From Neodontobutis hainanensis (taxonomy: Eukaryota; Chordata; Actinopteri; Gobiiformes; Odontobutidae), in the NCBI GenBank assembly GCA_024349245.1, contig JALDNG010000016.1:1178001-1242000 (forward strand): 64,000 bases of DNA, read 5' to 3'. Under the pieces are notes generated by a model, which saw only the letters and a list, made by a program, of their open reading frames with translations, did not search any database and was not told the origin of the DNA. Position numbers and translations under genes: made by a program. Below, one piece after another: positions 25,261 to 39,224 of the stretch. The stretch's first letter is position 1; every line of letters begins with the position of its first letter.

Positions 25261-26689
25261 ATGGATGATACAGTTAGGAAAACGAGAAAAAAAAAGGGCA
25301 GAGACTCTAATGTGGAAGGTGTTGGCTTCATGCAGCTGTGTGGACCTATTGTCTACACTGCTTCACACATTTACAGCACAATTGTTCTCTAATAACTTTT
25401 ATCATTTGATTAAGCCACAATGGAGTTTCCAGGGCTTGAAAACTCAAACATTAAAACACAATCTTAAGAAAATACCACTTGTCCCGTCGCCAACTATGTA
25501 CTATTGATTGATTATGTTTTCAGTAATATACAGATGCTTGGGAACCACAGCAGCAAAATACTGTGTTTTAACTCAGAAAATGTTGAATTATACATCCAAA
25601 CAAAAAAATGTTATATTGTCATGAGATTAAAAAAAAATTAATAAATACTGCATTATTATAGTGTTATAGTGCTAATTACCTGGCCTGGGAGTTAAATTAA
25701 TCCATGTAAACGAAGGCAACAGAAGGACATTTTGATGGCTAACTGTAGGTCTGTGTGCTCATGTGTCTTTGTACGATGTATGTGTGTGAGTCGGCTGTGG
25801 CTGTGACTGGGACTAGACTGATGAAGCTTTAGTATATCTGTCAGGCCCAGTTTGGGATTGGAGGAGTAGGCGTGCAGGAGCTGGTGGCCATACATCTCTA
25901 TTACACTAGATGGTCACCACAGTGGCCAGCTGTTTATTCTCATTAGCTCACATGGTGGCTGTCCAAACACACTCTCCACAGCCCGGGAGAGCCAAGTCTT
26001 CTGTAGTCCACTTTAAACCAGTCTCATTTAAATGCTCACACTCCCATCTGTCCACATTGGACACTAAAAATGTTCCTTGAAAAACAACAAAAGACTGGAC
26101 ATAGAGAAAGTATATACGGAAGTCAATATTGACAATTGATTGTACCTTACAGCCAGTCAATACTTCCTCCTATACATCCTTGTCTTGCTCCCTACAATAG
26201 CTTTTGAACGTCATATAAATTTTCTACATAACAAACCTTGTTGCTGACAAAAATAGTGAGGCAAAAGAATTAGCAGTCTCTCATGGTGTGGGATATTAAA
26301 GAAAGGGCTCCTTTTTCATAGTAGTGCACAGACAAGGCTGCAGTGAGAAAAGCTAATGGCTATGATTAATGACAAAGGGCCAGAGGAGAGCCGGGACACA
26401 GACGCTACATATATCATCCTCTCCCATCAGTCTGTGCACCTCCCAGGACCCTCTCGGCAGAGGAGGGGGAGAAGGGCTGGGGGGGAATGGAGCAGCAGTG
26501 AAGAGCGGTGGAGGGGGGAGTTATCTACTCCCGATCCCTTCCATGCAGGAATTGCTTCTCTCTTTCTTCTAGGAGGAAAGTGGAAAAAACAAGTGACAAA
26601 GAGGTGATAAGGTGAACAAGAAAATGGCGTGTAAAATAACTGGGAGATATTCTGAGAGAGAGGGAAGAGACGTCTGTGATCGTTCCCGA
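25261..26689. other. intron, no gene seen
   Basis: AT-rich, then a G-rich patch at 26455-26520 (GGGGGAGAAGG, GGAGGGGGGAG). ORFs on both strands across it reflect low complexity. Confidence 0.5.
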
Positions 26690-27260
26690 TTTCAGGCAAC
26701 TTGACTCTTCGCATGCCGAAGCCACATTTCCAAGGTCTTATCTGCCATATGGTCTGCCCTGTTTAGATGATTTATTGGGTGAGGAAAGGCACACTGATAA
26801 ATTTTACTGTGCTTCCCTGCATAGGCAACCCGTGGTGTCAATAACAAAACTCAGGCGTCTTTAATGAAAACTTTAAGTACTGAATGGGTTACCATCTATT
26901 TATGAGTCACTATAATATTACACGGGCAAATAAAAATTATCTGCTCTTCTCACGCACTTGACAAAAACTGCTCTGATTCGGAGCAGGGGGGAGAGCACAG
27001 ATCATATCCATATGTCAGCAGCTCCCAAGCACCCTGCATTTAACATGGCACGGGTGTATTTCTGCTTAATTGAAGCATTCAGCTGTTTACAGCTCACACA
27101 AAAACAGCAAGGCTTTATTTATGGCCAATTATAGACTAGTGTTTTGAGTGAAGGAGGCCCATTATGCATTCCAGCCCTTTTGATTCCAATTAGTTACTGT
27201 GTTCAGGTTTTCGCTTTACATGCCTGATTTACTGGGCTGTAGGCAGCGGGAGTGAGAATG
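26690..27260. promoter_or_regulatory. candidate conserved noncoding block
   Basis: TTAGATGATTTATTGGG, ATCTATTTATGAGTCAC, AATATTACACGGGC, CTGCTTAATTGAAGC and TTTATTTATGGCCAATTATAG. Homeodomain and HOX13-type cores over about 550 bp. Confidence 0.45.
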
Positions 27261-28019
27261 AATTTCTTTTAAACATAATTCCCTTCCCAAATCAAGACAA
27301 AAGCTATCTAAAAAAATATGTGAAAACATCAACAACACAACCCTTTAATTTATCTTTTCATAGAGTAATGGCACAAGAATTGCTGCTCTTTGATCTTAAC
27401 CTCGTGGAATCTATACTGTAAAACATGTATTTGTTAGCTACAGTTACAATGATATCATTTCAAGTCAGTTCTTCTAATAACTTGTGAAGAATGATTACAC
27501 AAAGACTACTGCTGAAGCACTGTGAGTTATAGGTCACTTATAAAAATGACTAACGCTTAAAAGACAGAGGTGAAGACTTTGTTGTATGCTTTGCAAATGG
27601 ATGACGTGTTAGCTATTCATTACATGAAAACGTCTTGCTAAACGTGTGCCAACCGCTTCCTAACAATGAAATGTTAATTTGCAACTAAAAGAAAGTCCAG
27701 GGCTCCTTAAAGATGTCATTTGCAAACCAAAGCTGTCCCTTTGAAGTACAAATATCCTACATTTAACAAGGTAAAGGCACAGAGGTCAAAGAGGATAAAA
27801 GGACTCATTCATAGAATCCAAGACAACATCGCTAGTTTAGCACCGGCAAGTAAAACAATGACTCACAGTGAGGAAAATTAAATATAACGGAACATAAAAT
27901 TATATCTAAAATCTAATTACTAAGAAAAGAAGACAATAAAAACAACTGATGCATAAGATTTAATGTCTGTTCTCTTGTTTTATGATCAATGAATAACTAG
28001 CACTGTTCTACTTTGTTCC

Positions 28020-28520
28020 TCTCTTAAAGCTTTTTGACTTATTTATGGCGACTGTGTAGCAATTAATATTGCACAGGCTGCATTGTCATTTTTCAAGCCA
28101 TTTCCCAGGAAATGTTCTACACTCATAATGGCCCCTGTAACGCTGTAGCTGTCATGTCCTGGACAGCTGCATTTTTAAAAGACAAACTCTGACACGTCAC
28201 ACTCATCTCTCTGTAGACTTACGTGCAGCTCATTGCCACATAATAAACATACACAGAGCCACACAGAGGCCAAGGCCAGCAGCTGTTAATAGCTGCTTGG
28301 AAAACTTTGATTAATATTTCACCCCTTGTTGCAGCGCTGCTGAGCAAGTGTCACCTTCCAAATACTGTCCCTCGAAACATTCTCTTTCAGGGCCTCCACT
28401 TTGCCAGGTGGAGATGATAAATCTGTTAGCAAGATCCCCAAAACCTCATCAGGCTAATTACAGCATAGCCATGCAGCTCTGATGCATGTCCATGTCGCTG
28501 CCTGTGTGCACACATGTTTA
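28020..28520. promoter_or_regulatory. candidate conserved noncoding block
   Basis: TTATTTATGGCGACTG, AGCAATTAATATTGCAC, repeated GACAGCTG/CAGCTG E-boxes, TTTGATTAATATTTC and CAGGCTAATTACAGC. Confidence 0.45.
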
Positions 28521-29984
28521 GGCTGAGGTTTGGACACATGCCAGGGTCACACTACAAGAAGCTGTGGAAAGAAAATATAGTCCTCGTGTTTCAAATGAAC
28601 AAATTATGATGCAGAATTTAGATCACCTTGTTGTGTCACAGTCACTGACATACCTTTGGTCCAACCTCTGAATCTGCCTCACCGGGCCATGCCAAGTCCA
28701 TCTCAAGGGAATACACAGAGACTTTGGCTGTGATACATAACAAACACAGACATGAAGGGTGTGAAAACAAACTTGGCTGACACACCTGTATGTAAACAAT
28801 TCTGTTCCACCGAGTGTTTTTCACTGTTTGTTGTCATTAAGCTGGAGGAGAAAGGTGACAGAATCCTTGAATGTCAACATCATGTAGGGTTTTACAGCTG
28901 CAAATTGCTGTGACAAGAACATTGAGCCAAAACATCTTTAATACATCTTTAATCTTTAATACAATGGATACCTTTTAGCAAATCAGAAATAGACAGTATA
29001 TGCATAAAAGACATGCACAAAATGTGTAGCCAATAAAAAACAAACAGATATGAAAACATTCTGACACTTAAAAAAAAAAGGAATGCAGAAATTGTATGAT
29101 CTCCATCGATTATAAATACTCATAACACTATTTAATAGCTAAGATTGCGCTTGTGCACTTCATGTCAGTGCATTTGACAGTGTGCTAATAATGTGTTATC
29201 AATATTAACCTGTTTTTCTTCATCAACTCAATGTGACACTGATAATACCACAAAGCTGTGCACACAAGAAAAGGTATGAGCATATTTGTGTCGTCCCATC
29301 AGTCACCATGTAGACTGCCATATGCACAGCTTCTCTGTCAGCTGTTGTCTCTTCTCTGCACACACCTCATACTGGTTGCAGCACCTGTCTTTCCCATTCC
29401 TCTGTAAAGGCGGTATTGAAGGGTAGAGGATGGAGAGGTGTTTGTCACCTGGGGTCCTATGACAGAGAGGCTGTCATGCCCATCACTGCCCCAGCAGGCC
29501 CGCCAATCACACTCATAGGCATGCCCACGCTGACACAAGGCCAGAGAAAACAAGCAAACAAGACAACAATCGACAACAATCTTTAAACATGCTTGTCACT
29601 CTCCTCTGAGAGATTTCCATTTGTGTAACTTAAGGAGCATGTAACAAACAAAGCCGTCACTGACGATGTCTATACACAACTCTGGTGTTCTTGTCTTTGC
29701 TCAGAGGATTACAGATTTGCAGTCATTTAGTAGAGAATGAGAAGTGTGTGCATATTGAGGGGATTGGCGCTGCATGTGTTTCCGTGTAGCAGCCTCACTG
29801 GGCTAACCACAGTGTGGCGTGTCATTTTTGGGCGCACTGTTGCCCAACATCAAGAGAAATCAATGGCGTCTCCACAGGGGCAGGGAGGCCTATGGAATAG
29901 AGCAGCTTCTCAGGTCTGTTTGAACTCATTTTCTTTTCTGGGCGGTTGCCCCCTCGCACAGCCCCCTAAGGCATCTCCCTCACA
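28521..29984. other. intron, no gene seen
   Basis: AT-rich with a short imperfect tandem (ATCTTTAATAC) near 28935-28965. Mixed composition at 29340-29520 without clear motifs. Confidence 0.5.
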
Positions 29985-30115
29985 GCAGGCCCTGACAGCT
30001 TGACACATTGACAGCTGCCGCTGAATGACAACTGATTTGTACAAATTTCAAGCCTTATAAATCTACCTGTCACAACAAGAGCATAAAAGAGCTCGGACCC
30101 AGCAGGTAATTCGGA
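29985..30115. promoter_or_regulatory. candidate enhancer with phased TGACA (MEIS/TGIF-type) cores
   Basis: TGACA cores begin at 29993, 30001 and 30009, exactly 8 bp apart, and again at 30026. Two are full TGACAG, each followed by CT to make CAGCT. ATTTGTACAAATTTC and CCTTATAAATC follow. Confidence 0.45.
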
Positions 30116-32505
30116 AGTGGTGGGGGAAGGAAAAAAAAGTCTGCTTCCTCCTCCTCTTCCTCTCTCCTGACAGCCAGGTCTGAGGAATAAAAAAAGGATG
30201 AGCCAGAAGTTAAAAAAAACACATGGCTATTTTTTTGTTCCTGCCAGTCACTAATGTCCAGTCTTCAAGTCCACTTTGCAACAAACTGATTTGCTTGTTG
30301 TCCAGGTGATCAGTGGACCCCAATAATGATTAAAAAGAGCAGTGAAAATATAACAAAGTCCAATTTTGTTTTAAACCAACTTTAAAGCTGCACCACCTGC
30401 GAGTCAGAAGATTATCACATTAGCTTCTTAAGCCTCTCACTTGGTAAATAAGCAAGCTCATTTTATGGTATTCAAACAATATCCAATTGTGTGTTCATGT
30501 CCCACTAACTTCTCACCCAGCCTTTCATCTGCTAGTAATAGCAGACCTGACAGGCCAAGCTTAAAGCAGCTATAAATCCTTTCCAGGAGGATATCTTATA
30601 GCCAGATATAAACTATCAAAGACGGGGGCAGAGGAAAATCAATACAAGTGACAAACCGAGAAAAGGGTTTATGACTCTAAATGAGTTGTCATTTTCATCT
30701 TTAAAAGGGATGATGGCTTATCCTTCCTCGTCATAAACAGCAGGTCAACAATTTCTCTGTAATGTTAACTAAATGATAAAAAACAACGCTGCATGTTCTC
30801 CTAATTAAACATTCTCTAAATGCCAAAACAGAGGAGTGAGTGCTGTGTAAAACACTGTTAGTCTTGCAGTCCAGCTCGTATTCTGTGAGCAGTTAATTAA
30901 CAGGAAAACAAAGTGGTCCCTTCGTTGTATCCAGTCCTTTTTATAAGACAGTGACAGTCACATCAGGTGATAGCAGCAGAGACGTTACTGAGTTACAAAT
31001 TATGCTGGACTCAGTTAAAAAGGAATCACAAATGACTGACCATGCCTACTTTTTTTACTACTGGCTACAAGGCACTGACTGAGAATGAGCTGAATAGATC
31101 TGTGATACTGGAATATTTTCTGTATGAACAAGTATGAATAATTTAAGTGATTGCTAGTAATTTTACTTTTTATTGACAAAAATAAGATTCACTTGTGTTT
31201 TGGCCATAAAGACAGTGTTTTGAAAACACAAACAATTAAAAATAGATGGGAGGATATATAGCATTTAAAAATGCTACTTCACTAATCCCACGCACACACC
31301 CCATCCCCACTTTCTTCAGTACTACTAAAAGAACTACTGTATGTTAACACAAATTTTGTAAACGCAACAGGGCAACCTTTGCAGCCACATGAACACTATT
31401 GTGTGCAAAATGCTTTTGCACTGGTTATATTCAGTACTAGTAGGTGAAGTTGTGAGCCACCACAACAGCTCCTGATTATGCCAAAAATGTACTAAAAATA
31501 TTTCAGATCATGATGATTTAAAAATAGCAAATAGGCATTGTGTGTTAGGATCTCATATACAGCCACTTTAACAAATATTCTCTAAAATATTTACAAAGGG
31601 ATTTAAAATGTTTTTGAAGTGGTAAAATAAACTATTATTCATTGACAAGACAACAATTCCTCTCCTCAACTAAAAGATTTTTTTTTCAATGCCTCCTAAA
31701 CCTCCCCCGTTTGCAAGTAGGCAAAACACTCTAATCCTCTATTTGTGTGTATTCATCCTTGTCCTAAATGTGCCCTTCTGCGCTCCAACTCTCAAAGAGC
31801 CATTCCCTTCATTCAGCCACAGACCATGCTGTTTGATTAAGACTTTACCCCACTGCTTTATCCCTAGACAACACCCCAGCTAGGCCAAAAAGCACGAGTT
31901 AAGCAAAAGGATTATCAGTGCCACTCCCATCGAGGCAGTCAAACTGTCACACAGATCAAAGTGGTTCCCAGCTGACCCTCCATCATTCGAGGCAGGTGTC
32001 CTCTGATATTGTAATGCCACAACTAGCGCATGAACTCATTCATTGAAAAGGAATGAACAAAAAATAAATTAAATAAAACAGTTAATAAATAAAAGGCTTC
32101 CAAATGACTCCATTTCAAGCTTATCACATTGCCATGCATAATGTTTTATTGACTATCAAGCATATGTAATTTGCTTCCATAAGTAAACTGTCTATTGAAC
32201 AATAATGTTTTTGACAGCTGTTATTTACCCAAAACAAAACTGCAATAAAGCATCAGCCATATGGGTTTTGGTCTGCGATCACACTTGATGACAAGAGTCC
32301 TGTAATGTCTTGATAATTTGGGAACATTGGCATGACAAGCATTGGTGCCGTAAATAAGTGAACACAGACGCTGCTCGAGAGAATGAAAGAAAGCAAGCAT
32401 AATGGTAACATATTTAAGCTTGTCTTTAAAAAATGTTAAATGACTATAACCAAGAAAGTCATATTGAGAGAGATAGAGAAGTCTTCCCAATCACCACACA
32501 ATAAT
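30116..32505. other. intron, AT-rich, nothing recognised
   Basis: Short A and T runs. No gene, RNA or mobile element could be supported. Confidence 0.5.
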
Positions 32506-32740
32506 TACAGGCTCTGAGTGGTTTTCATTATGGCATCTGAAGCCCAGCTGGCCTTAGATCCAGCAGGTCGACTGTAGTTCAGATGAGGGTCTTGTGATCA
32601 GGGGTTTGCACCATGGGCTGGGGGCGGAGACAAAGTGGCTTGGAGGGGCAAAGGGATGACAGATGGGCCCAGGGGGTGAAGGCCAAAGCCATAAATCCAA
32701 CTTTAGTGTGACCACAAGTTCCTTATAAAGTTTATTTACA
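32506..32740. promoter_or_regulatory. candidate conserved noncoding block
   Basis: TTTTCATTATGGCATCTG, GGGCTGGGGGCGGAGAC (GC-box-like), GATGACAGATGGGCCC and AAGCCATAAATCCAAC. Confidence 0.35.
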
Positions 32741-33239
32741 TTTTCACAAATTCACATTGTGTCTTCCTCGAAGACATCAATCTTTTAATGTTTTAAAGGA
32801 GCACTGCCCCCTCCAGCATAGGACAATGAGATTGAGAAGTTTATCTTGCCCATTTTGAATGACCAGCTGCTGAGCGCATGCTTTGGGACATTTAACTGAA
32901 GGACTTTTTTCATTGGGTGTTTGATATTGTTTTAACATGATTTATTACCAGAGACATGTTTATTTTCATTGATTATAAACTTTAGTTTACAATTATACTC
33001 ACTAGTGGAGTGTATTAAAGCACTATTCCATTCATGGCTTATTCTCATTGTTACTGCCTACAATCACTCCAACAAGACAAAACTACTTAGCTCTAATTAA
33101 TAGTAGAAAGATTTTTGACTGCATAGATGCTAAACAAAAAAGCTTTAACCAGTCCTACAGAGCTCACATGCTTTTATCTCTTTTCTTTTGTTTTCTTGTG
33201 AAAAGTGGGATAGATAAATAACTAAAGGCAACATCCTGC

Positions 33240-33620
33240 CATTTCACTTTCCTTCAGCCCCCATACACTGCTCTTTTTGATGTAGGCGCCTGTTGAGAAA
33301 CCTTGTTTGGACAGCCATGGGGTGGAGCTGCCAGGCTTATAAGTCTGCCACAGAACACAGGCACACACAGGGCAGCCCGCGGGGGTCCTCTCATCGGCGG
33401 AGGGAGGGAAATCTACCACCTTCCTGGGTGAGAAAGGCACAGTATTATTACACCCCATCAAGGAAACTCCAGCTGACAATAAATCCCTGAGTGCTTTACA
33501 GTGCAGACAGTGAACATGGAAGAGTGCCACTGAGAGCGGGGTGGGGGAGGAGGGTAAGGGGGGAGAGGACCATCGCTCTAAAGGCCATAAAGCCTTCAGG
33601 CTGTCATTCAAAATAACAAC
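33240..33620. promoter_or_regulatory. candidate conserved noncoding block
   Basis: Mixed composition with GGTGGAGCTGCCAGG, ACAATAAATCCCTGAG, CTTTACAGTGCAGACAG and AAAGGCCATAAAGCC. A 133-codon minus-strand ORF spans it but has no family features. Confidence 0.3.
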
Positions 33621-36600
33621 CATGGCAACAGAAAATGTTTTGAAATTATCCTTTTTTTTTTAAACAAAACCCACACATACGTATAACTCCATATAAAGCT
33701 AATAAATGTCTGGTTTTATGAGGGAATTACAAATAAATCAAGTCTGTTATATCCACCTGCTGTAAAAGAGATTTGCTATATACTAAATACTATCTGTCAT
33801 TAAAATATATGTCGTTGAATGCATATTAAATATGACAGTGGAAAACAATGTACAGGGAAGTTCATTGCAGGCAAAACCATTACTGTAGTGTCTTGTCAGA
33901 AACATCTGCCAAAAGGTATAAGAAAAATATACCCATTTTAAATAATCTCTGATGATTCTGGGTTAGTTCTGTGGTGGAGACAGTGCTGTATGGCCTTGTG
34001 TGAGAAAACAGGGAACATGCCTAAGTTATTACTGCAGGAAGGCAATCTGTCAAAGCCAGGCTGTTCTGGCATAGCCAATACCACTGGTGAGATCAGAGAG
34101 TCAGATTCTGCTTGCAATTACTGCTAAAGGACCTTGGATGCAGGCAGCCTGCTATCAATTATTTCCCTGGCCCTAGACACTTGGAGCTGTCAAAGCCCTA
34201 CTGTCTTCTGTTTTGTAACAGAGGGCCCTCTAAGGCTCCAAGGAAGCCTAGCCTCTCTCCGACAGCACGGCAAGATAGTTTGTGTCATTAAGTGGCACTA
34301 TTATAGATTCACACAAGCTTCACAGTATGTTTTTCTCCTACCACTCTTGCTCCTTTCACTGTGTTACTGCACAATGCTGCCGCTGCCTGTAACTTGCCCC
34401 ATGATAAGTGGATTAATAGTAAAACGAGAACAGAGACTACCAAGAGTAGTGTTCCGTCTGACAGCTCTGACCAGGATATCATGAGGAGGCTCTTAACTCT
34501 AATACTTACCCGGAGTACTTGATGTTCACTGCCTGCAGCCTCTGAAACAGTAAGGATCTCTGCAACTGAGTTAGACAGGTCATTTCCTAACTTAAATACT
34601 TAAATTAATACAAACATTAGTAACATACACACACACTTAATTTGCTAAGTAAAATTATAATGAAAAGGCTATGTCAAATATATGATGCCAAAATTGAGGG
34701 TAGCCAAATGTGGCATAAATGACATCTACATTTACTCCAATGAGCCATTTACCCAGCTGCATTCTGCTGTGGTCCTTTGCTTCCTTGTGAAAGCAAGGAA
34801 AGACAGGAAATAGATTAATAATCTTCCACAGAATTACATTACTTTGGCCCATTCAACTCAGCCATGTCCCTTAGGGCAAGCCCCTGGATCATCCAGGACT
34901 GGAGTTTTGGCACAATGAACACACACACATACAGCTCCTGCCAATACTAAACCCTTATCAGTGAAAATAACAATATCATGGTAAGAAAATGTGCTTTAAA
35001 GTAAGTATGGCACTGACACAATACAGTGTGCTCTAAGGAATATGTCACCCACTTCATACTATGTGCCTTTGTTATTGAGAGGGTATAACCTGACCTACAA
35101 AGTGAGGACATTTGGACTTATCCTCCCTCTTTGAAAAGGACATTTTAGGGTTCAAACTAGGTTGAGGCTTCAGGTGTGCTGCTAATAGCTTGTGTAAGGT
35201 CCTAGGTAATGCATGCAAGTTGTGATTGTCCTCACAATTTTTGGAAATGTATGTGTCAGAGCCTTGGGTGTAAGACATGATATCAAGGTTATTGTCATTT
35301 GAGTAGCTCAAGGTCGGCTGCCATCATCAGCTCAGGTATTACCTCCTCTAACAGACACTTATGCATTGCAGCTTTGTCCTTTGAAAAGATAAATATGAAG
35401 TGGCCATTTAAGGTGGTGGTGTGCTTTGAGACCAGTGACTTTTAAATGTGAATCACAAAGTTTGATTTGCCAATTAGGTATTAGTCAAAGTTATGGTACC
35501 AGCCAGGGAGACACAGAAAAATACAAATCTATAACTGCTAGATGCTAACTTGCTCGCTCAACGAACAAATCTTAAAATGAGCTGAATCAAGTCTTTCTGC
35601 CATACAGCCAAATGTTCATGATTGCTTCTTGAGTAGGTGCACAAATCCAATAAAGAAATTGACAAAACAACAACAGGGCTGTCAGTCAAACCCCGGTCTA
35701 TTTAAATCATTTTGTGGTTTTTGAAGCACAACAAACAGGTGAGAGGACTCAATCCGCCTCCTTCATCTACACCAGAGAATTTGTTTTCATGGGAAATTAG
35801 ATGTGAGTGTTACAGATAAAGAGTTGCCTTATCTCTTTATTCTTCAGTGAGTTTAGTCAAGGTGCTGAGAACTTTCCTGATACATTCAATGCGATTGGGT
35901 GGAAAGCACTTTGTCAGAGCTTTTGTCAAGGGTTTACAGCTTAAACCCATTGCCCTATACACTGATGACCCCCTTTCCCCTTCCACTCCAAAGTTTCTTC
36001 CAACATCAAACTTGGGATTATCTTTTGATTTCCTTTTAGGTAAAAGGACTTCTTAAGTCCACAGCTGTGAGCTTTGACAGACAAAAGGGAAGGAGGAGAG
36101 ACAAGTCACCATATCTATCCTGACTGCGTTAGCGTTTCTGTCAGAACCTCTTTTCCTCCACATGCTAATTAGCAATATCTCCCACAACACCTCCAAGCAC
36201 TAATCCCCCATTTTGTACCAATTTCTTTCTTTTCCTTCCCGCTGCCCCTCCTTATCCTCTCTTCCGGCTAAGGCTGTCCATCTCTGTGAAGAAGCCATGT
36301 CTGTCAAATCAAGCTAAAAGCAAATAAAGCCTGTGATGTCCGAGGCTATATTTGGCACTTCTTACAGGTCCAATCAGACAAAAAAGGCACTGATACCTTT
36401 TTAAAAAAAGAGATACAACACTACAAAGCGCATAATGCAAGCATTGTATCTGATCAAGATAATGACTATTAGTCTGTTCTACAATTTCTCTTACTATTCA
36501 CAGAATATTCATGTCCTGTCACAAAATACTGACATCTAGAAATACATCTAAACAACATTAGTCATGTTTACATTAGCTTTATGTATATAGGCCGAAGGAA

Positions 36601-37395
36601 GATAAACGAGACTTAAATTTGACTTACTAGTCAAAGCCTAAACATGAGGAAAACTGTGGGTTAAATTGCTGTAACTGTAAAGCATTATACATTTTTTATT
36701 ATTGTTTGTTTACACTGACTATAAAATAAAATTAATCGAAAATGCCACTGCATGTTTATCTGGTTAAAATTATTAACAAAACATAACTGCTGCATTATTC
36801 TGTATTCTGCTGTCATCGTTTTGGACATATGGCATTTTATTAATTCTATTTTGAGAAACACTGGCACAGATATGATAAGATATCTAATGTAATCTGTCCA
36901 GTGGTCAGCAGTTTAAAAAAAAACCTCTCCCATTTCTCCAAGAGTGCCGTGCATGCCTTGCACATAGAGAGATCAGAGAACATGGCTGATGTGGTTCGCC
37001 TGCTACCATCAATCAGTCTCCAAATGGCTTCTCTGACACTACCACTACTCATTTTCCAGATTTGCCCTATGTGGCCACCATCTTAAAAAGAGTAGGGCTG
37101 GAATAAAGTGGGGAGCGTGGAGGGTGTTTTTTGAAGAACGATGTGGGAAGGATAAATACACTCTGTCAAATATTCTCGCAACAATAGGTGCCAGAACACA
37201 TCCTCTGAAGAGGTGGGTCCAGGTGTGCTCCAACAGCGAGCTACTGAGCTCTATTTTCAATATTGTGTGTTTAAAAAAATTTTGCCACACTCCTCCTTGC
37301 TTACCCCTCGCTAAAGCCATCCATATCTTTACTCTTCTCTGCTTACTCCCCCTCCCTCTCCTTCCGTGTGCACAGGCCAGAGTCAAATTTACAAC
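33621..37395. other. intron, no gene seen
   Basis: Mostly AT-rich. Nothing recognised in 3.8 kb beyond scattered homeodomain cores. Confidence 0.5.
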
Positions 37396-37610
37396 AACTG
37401 TCAAAGTCGGGGATGACAGATAAATTAATCTTCTCTTCATGAGTTTACATCCCAGGCATCTGGGCTGCTGATCTGGCCCCTAACAAGCGCAGGGTCTCAG
37501 TGAGCTGTCTTTTAAAGCTGATGTTTTCATGGCCAGAGATGAATTACCCTGTCACGAGAATCTATTTATACAGCAGTTAGAGGGTGGGGCGCTGGATGCA
37601 GGACAGCGTG
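37396..37610. promoter_or_regulatory. candidate conserved noncoding block
   Basis: GACAGATAAATTAATC, GGCTGCTGATCTGGCCCC, GAGATGAATTACCCTGTCACG and ATCTATTTATACAGC. Confidence 0.35.
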
Positions 37611-38747
37611 ATTTCATGGGTTAGGGTCCCCTTGAAGCATCTGTTAAATCTGGTTCTGTCATACACACGTCAGCACCAGGCCCATTTTTGGAATGATCTT
37701 TCCTATGGATTTTCTCTACAAGGCAGACTATTGTTTTTATCTCACTGGTGTATGATCTGCTCTCTCTAAATGACTGATTACTGCATTCATCCAAAAGTAA
37801 ACTTCTCTTTTGATACAGGCTCTATTTGTGTGTGTGTAAAGCCTACAGAGCAAATGTAAATTCACATTTGTCTTGCCAAAGTCAAGAGTGGAAATGGAGT
37901 AAATGCAACGAATCATGGCTCCATTATCCAACTCAAACAAATCCAAGGACTGTCAATGCTCTGAGTCACACAGGCTCCAAATGGGCCTTAACTGACAGAC
38001 AAGTATATTTGGACGGGACACAAGACCACTAACTTGAATGGACAGCTTATCACTGGTCTATATTAACACACACAAAAAAAATTTCAGACTTGGGTACAAA
38101 TTAATGTTGACTTATATTTTAGGATTAGTTACACAATTGTTCTGACCTAACATGCTCGAAATACATCACTTACTTGCAATGCTTTTAGGCAGCTTTGCAA
38201 AAGTTGCATTAGTTGAGCTGACTAGAAAGTGTGTCCAGGAGCGGATATAGTGTCAGACTATACGTATTATCAAAACTGATATATAAAGTATATCAGTGCT
38301 GCTAAAGAGAACCACAGGATTAAAAAAGTTGGATAATTGAGAGCCCAATAGAGCTATAACACATTGTGTGTAATAGCACCGGAGTTCACATTGTCTGTGA
38401 AATATGTGCACAGAGATTAGTCATTGGGGAAAGGCTGTTTTTTTCTATCTCTCAAAAAAACATTGCTGCTTTGCAATTGCATGATTAACAAGCGGTGGAT
38501 ACAGGAAATAAGAATTAGCAAAACATTAGCAAAATTGCTAAAGTTACTTTCTTCGCAGCAGCCTGTAACTTCAAGCTGATACAAGTTGGCTCAAGATGAA
38601 GCTGCTGTTTAATGATAAGTCTTGTTTATGTGGAGACAGCAGCTGTTTTTACAGTCTAATAAAGCACTACATGAAAGTTAAAAATAATCAGAAATGACTC
38701 ATGGCTAATTTATGTATTTGCTGACCAACCATTTATCACAAACTCAG

Positions 38748-39224
38748 CAGGCTTTACGTCATGCTTTGTTTCTCCAACTGGTTTCATGTCTATCTAATAA
38801 GGGTGTAACGATATTCAAACCGAACCGAAAAACCGCGAACCCACAGCCACAGTTCGAACCGCGATACTCGCATGTTGAACCGAACGCGCCCCGCCCCCTG
38901 CTGCACCGGCCCAACGTTCATTTTATTTTGTCACAGGCGTGCTAACTGCTCTAAAGAAAACGTGAAGCCAATGTATAAAGTTAAGTAAATAAAGATAAAG
39001 TTAATAAGTTAAATTATTGTTGTTGTTTTTATTAAGTTAAAGTGAATCTAGTGTTATTATTGCTGGTGCCCTGCAATGAACCCTGCCCCCACAGCAAACA
39101 GAACCGAACCGAACCGTGACTCCAAAACCGTGATCTGAACCGAACCGTGGCATTGGTGTATCGTTACACCCCTACTATCTAATTATGTCTAGAGGCAGTT
39201 TATTCTGTGTCTGTTGGTATTACG
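38748..39224 (+). repeat. duplicated segment, copy 1 (interrupted by the hAT MITE)
   Basis: 38748-38797 (CAGGCTTTACGTCATGCTTT...) plus 39183-39224 (CAGTTTATTCTGTGTCTGTT...) match 41391-41461 in order, apart from a roughly 17-bp length difference. Only the MITE separates them here. The parent family is not recognised. Confidence 0.6.
38798..39174. mobile_element. 377-bp non-autonomous hAT element (MITE) with 8-bp target duplication
   Basis: Ends TAAGGGTGTAACGAT and ATCGTTACACCCCTA are 15-bp inverted repeats with one mismatch, flanked by CTATCTAA at 38790-38797 and 39175-39182, the 8-bp duplication expected for hAT transposition. Subterminal regions are full of CCGAACCG repeats, while the core is AT-rich. 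No transposase ORF. The well-kept ends and exact duplication suggest a fairly recent insertion. Confidence 0.9.

Noticed and set aside
33222..33623. 133-codon minus-strand ORF
   Set aside because: No domain, no splice context and no coding signature; it spans an enhancer-like block.
37045..37440. 131-codon minus-strand ORF
   Set aside because: No family resemblance; overlaps a pyrimidine-rich stretch and a frame open on the other strand.
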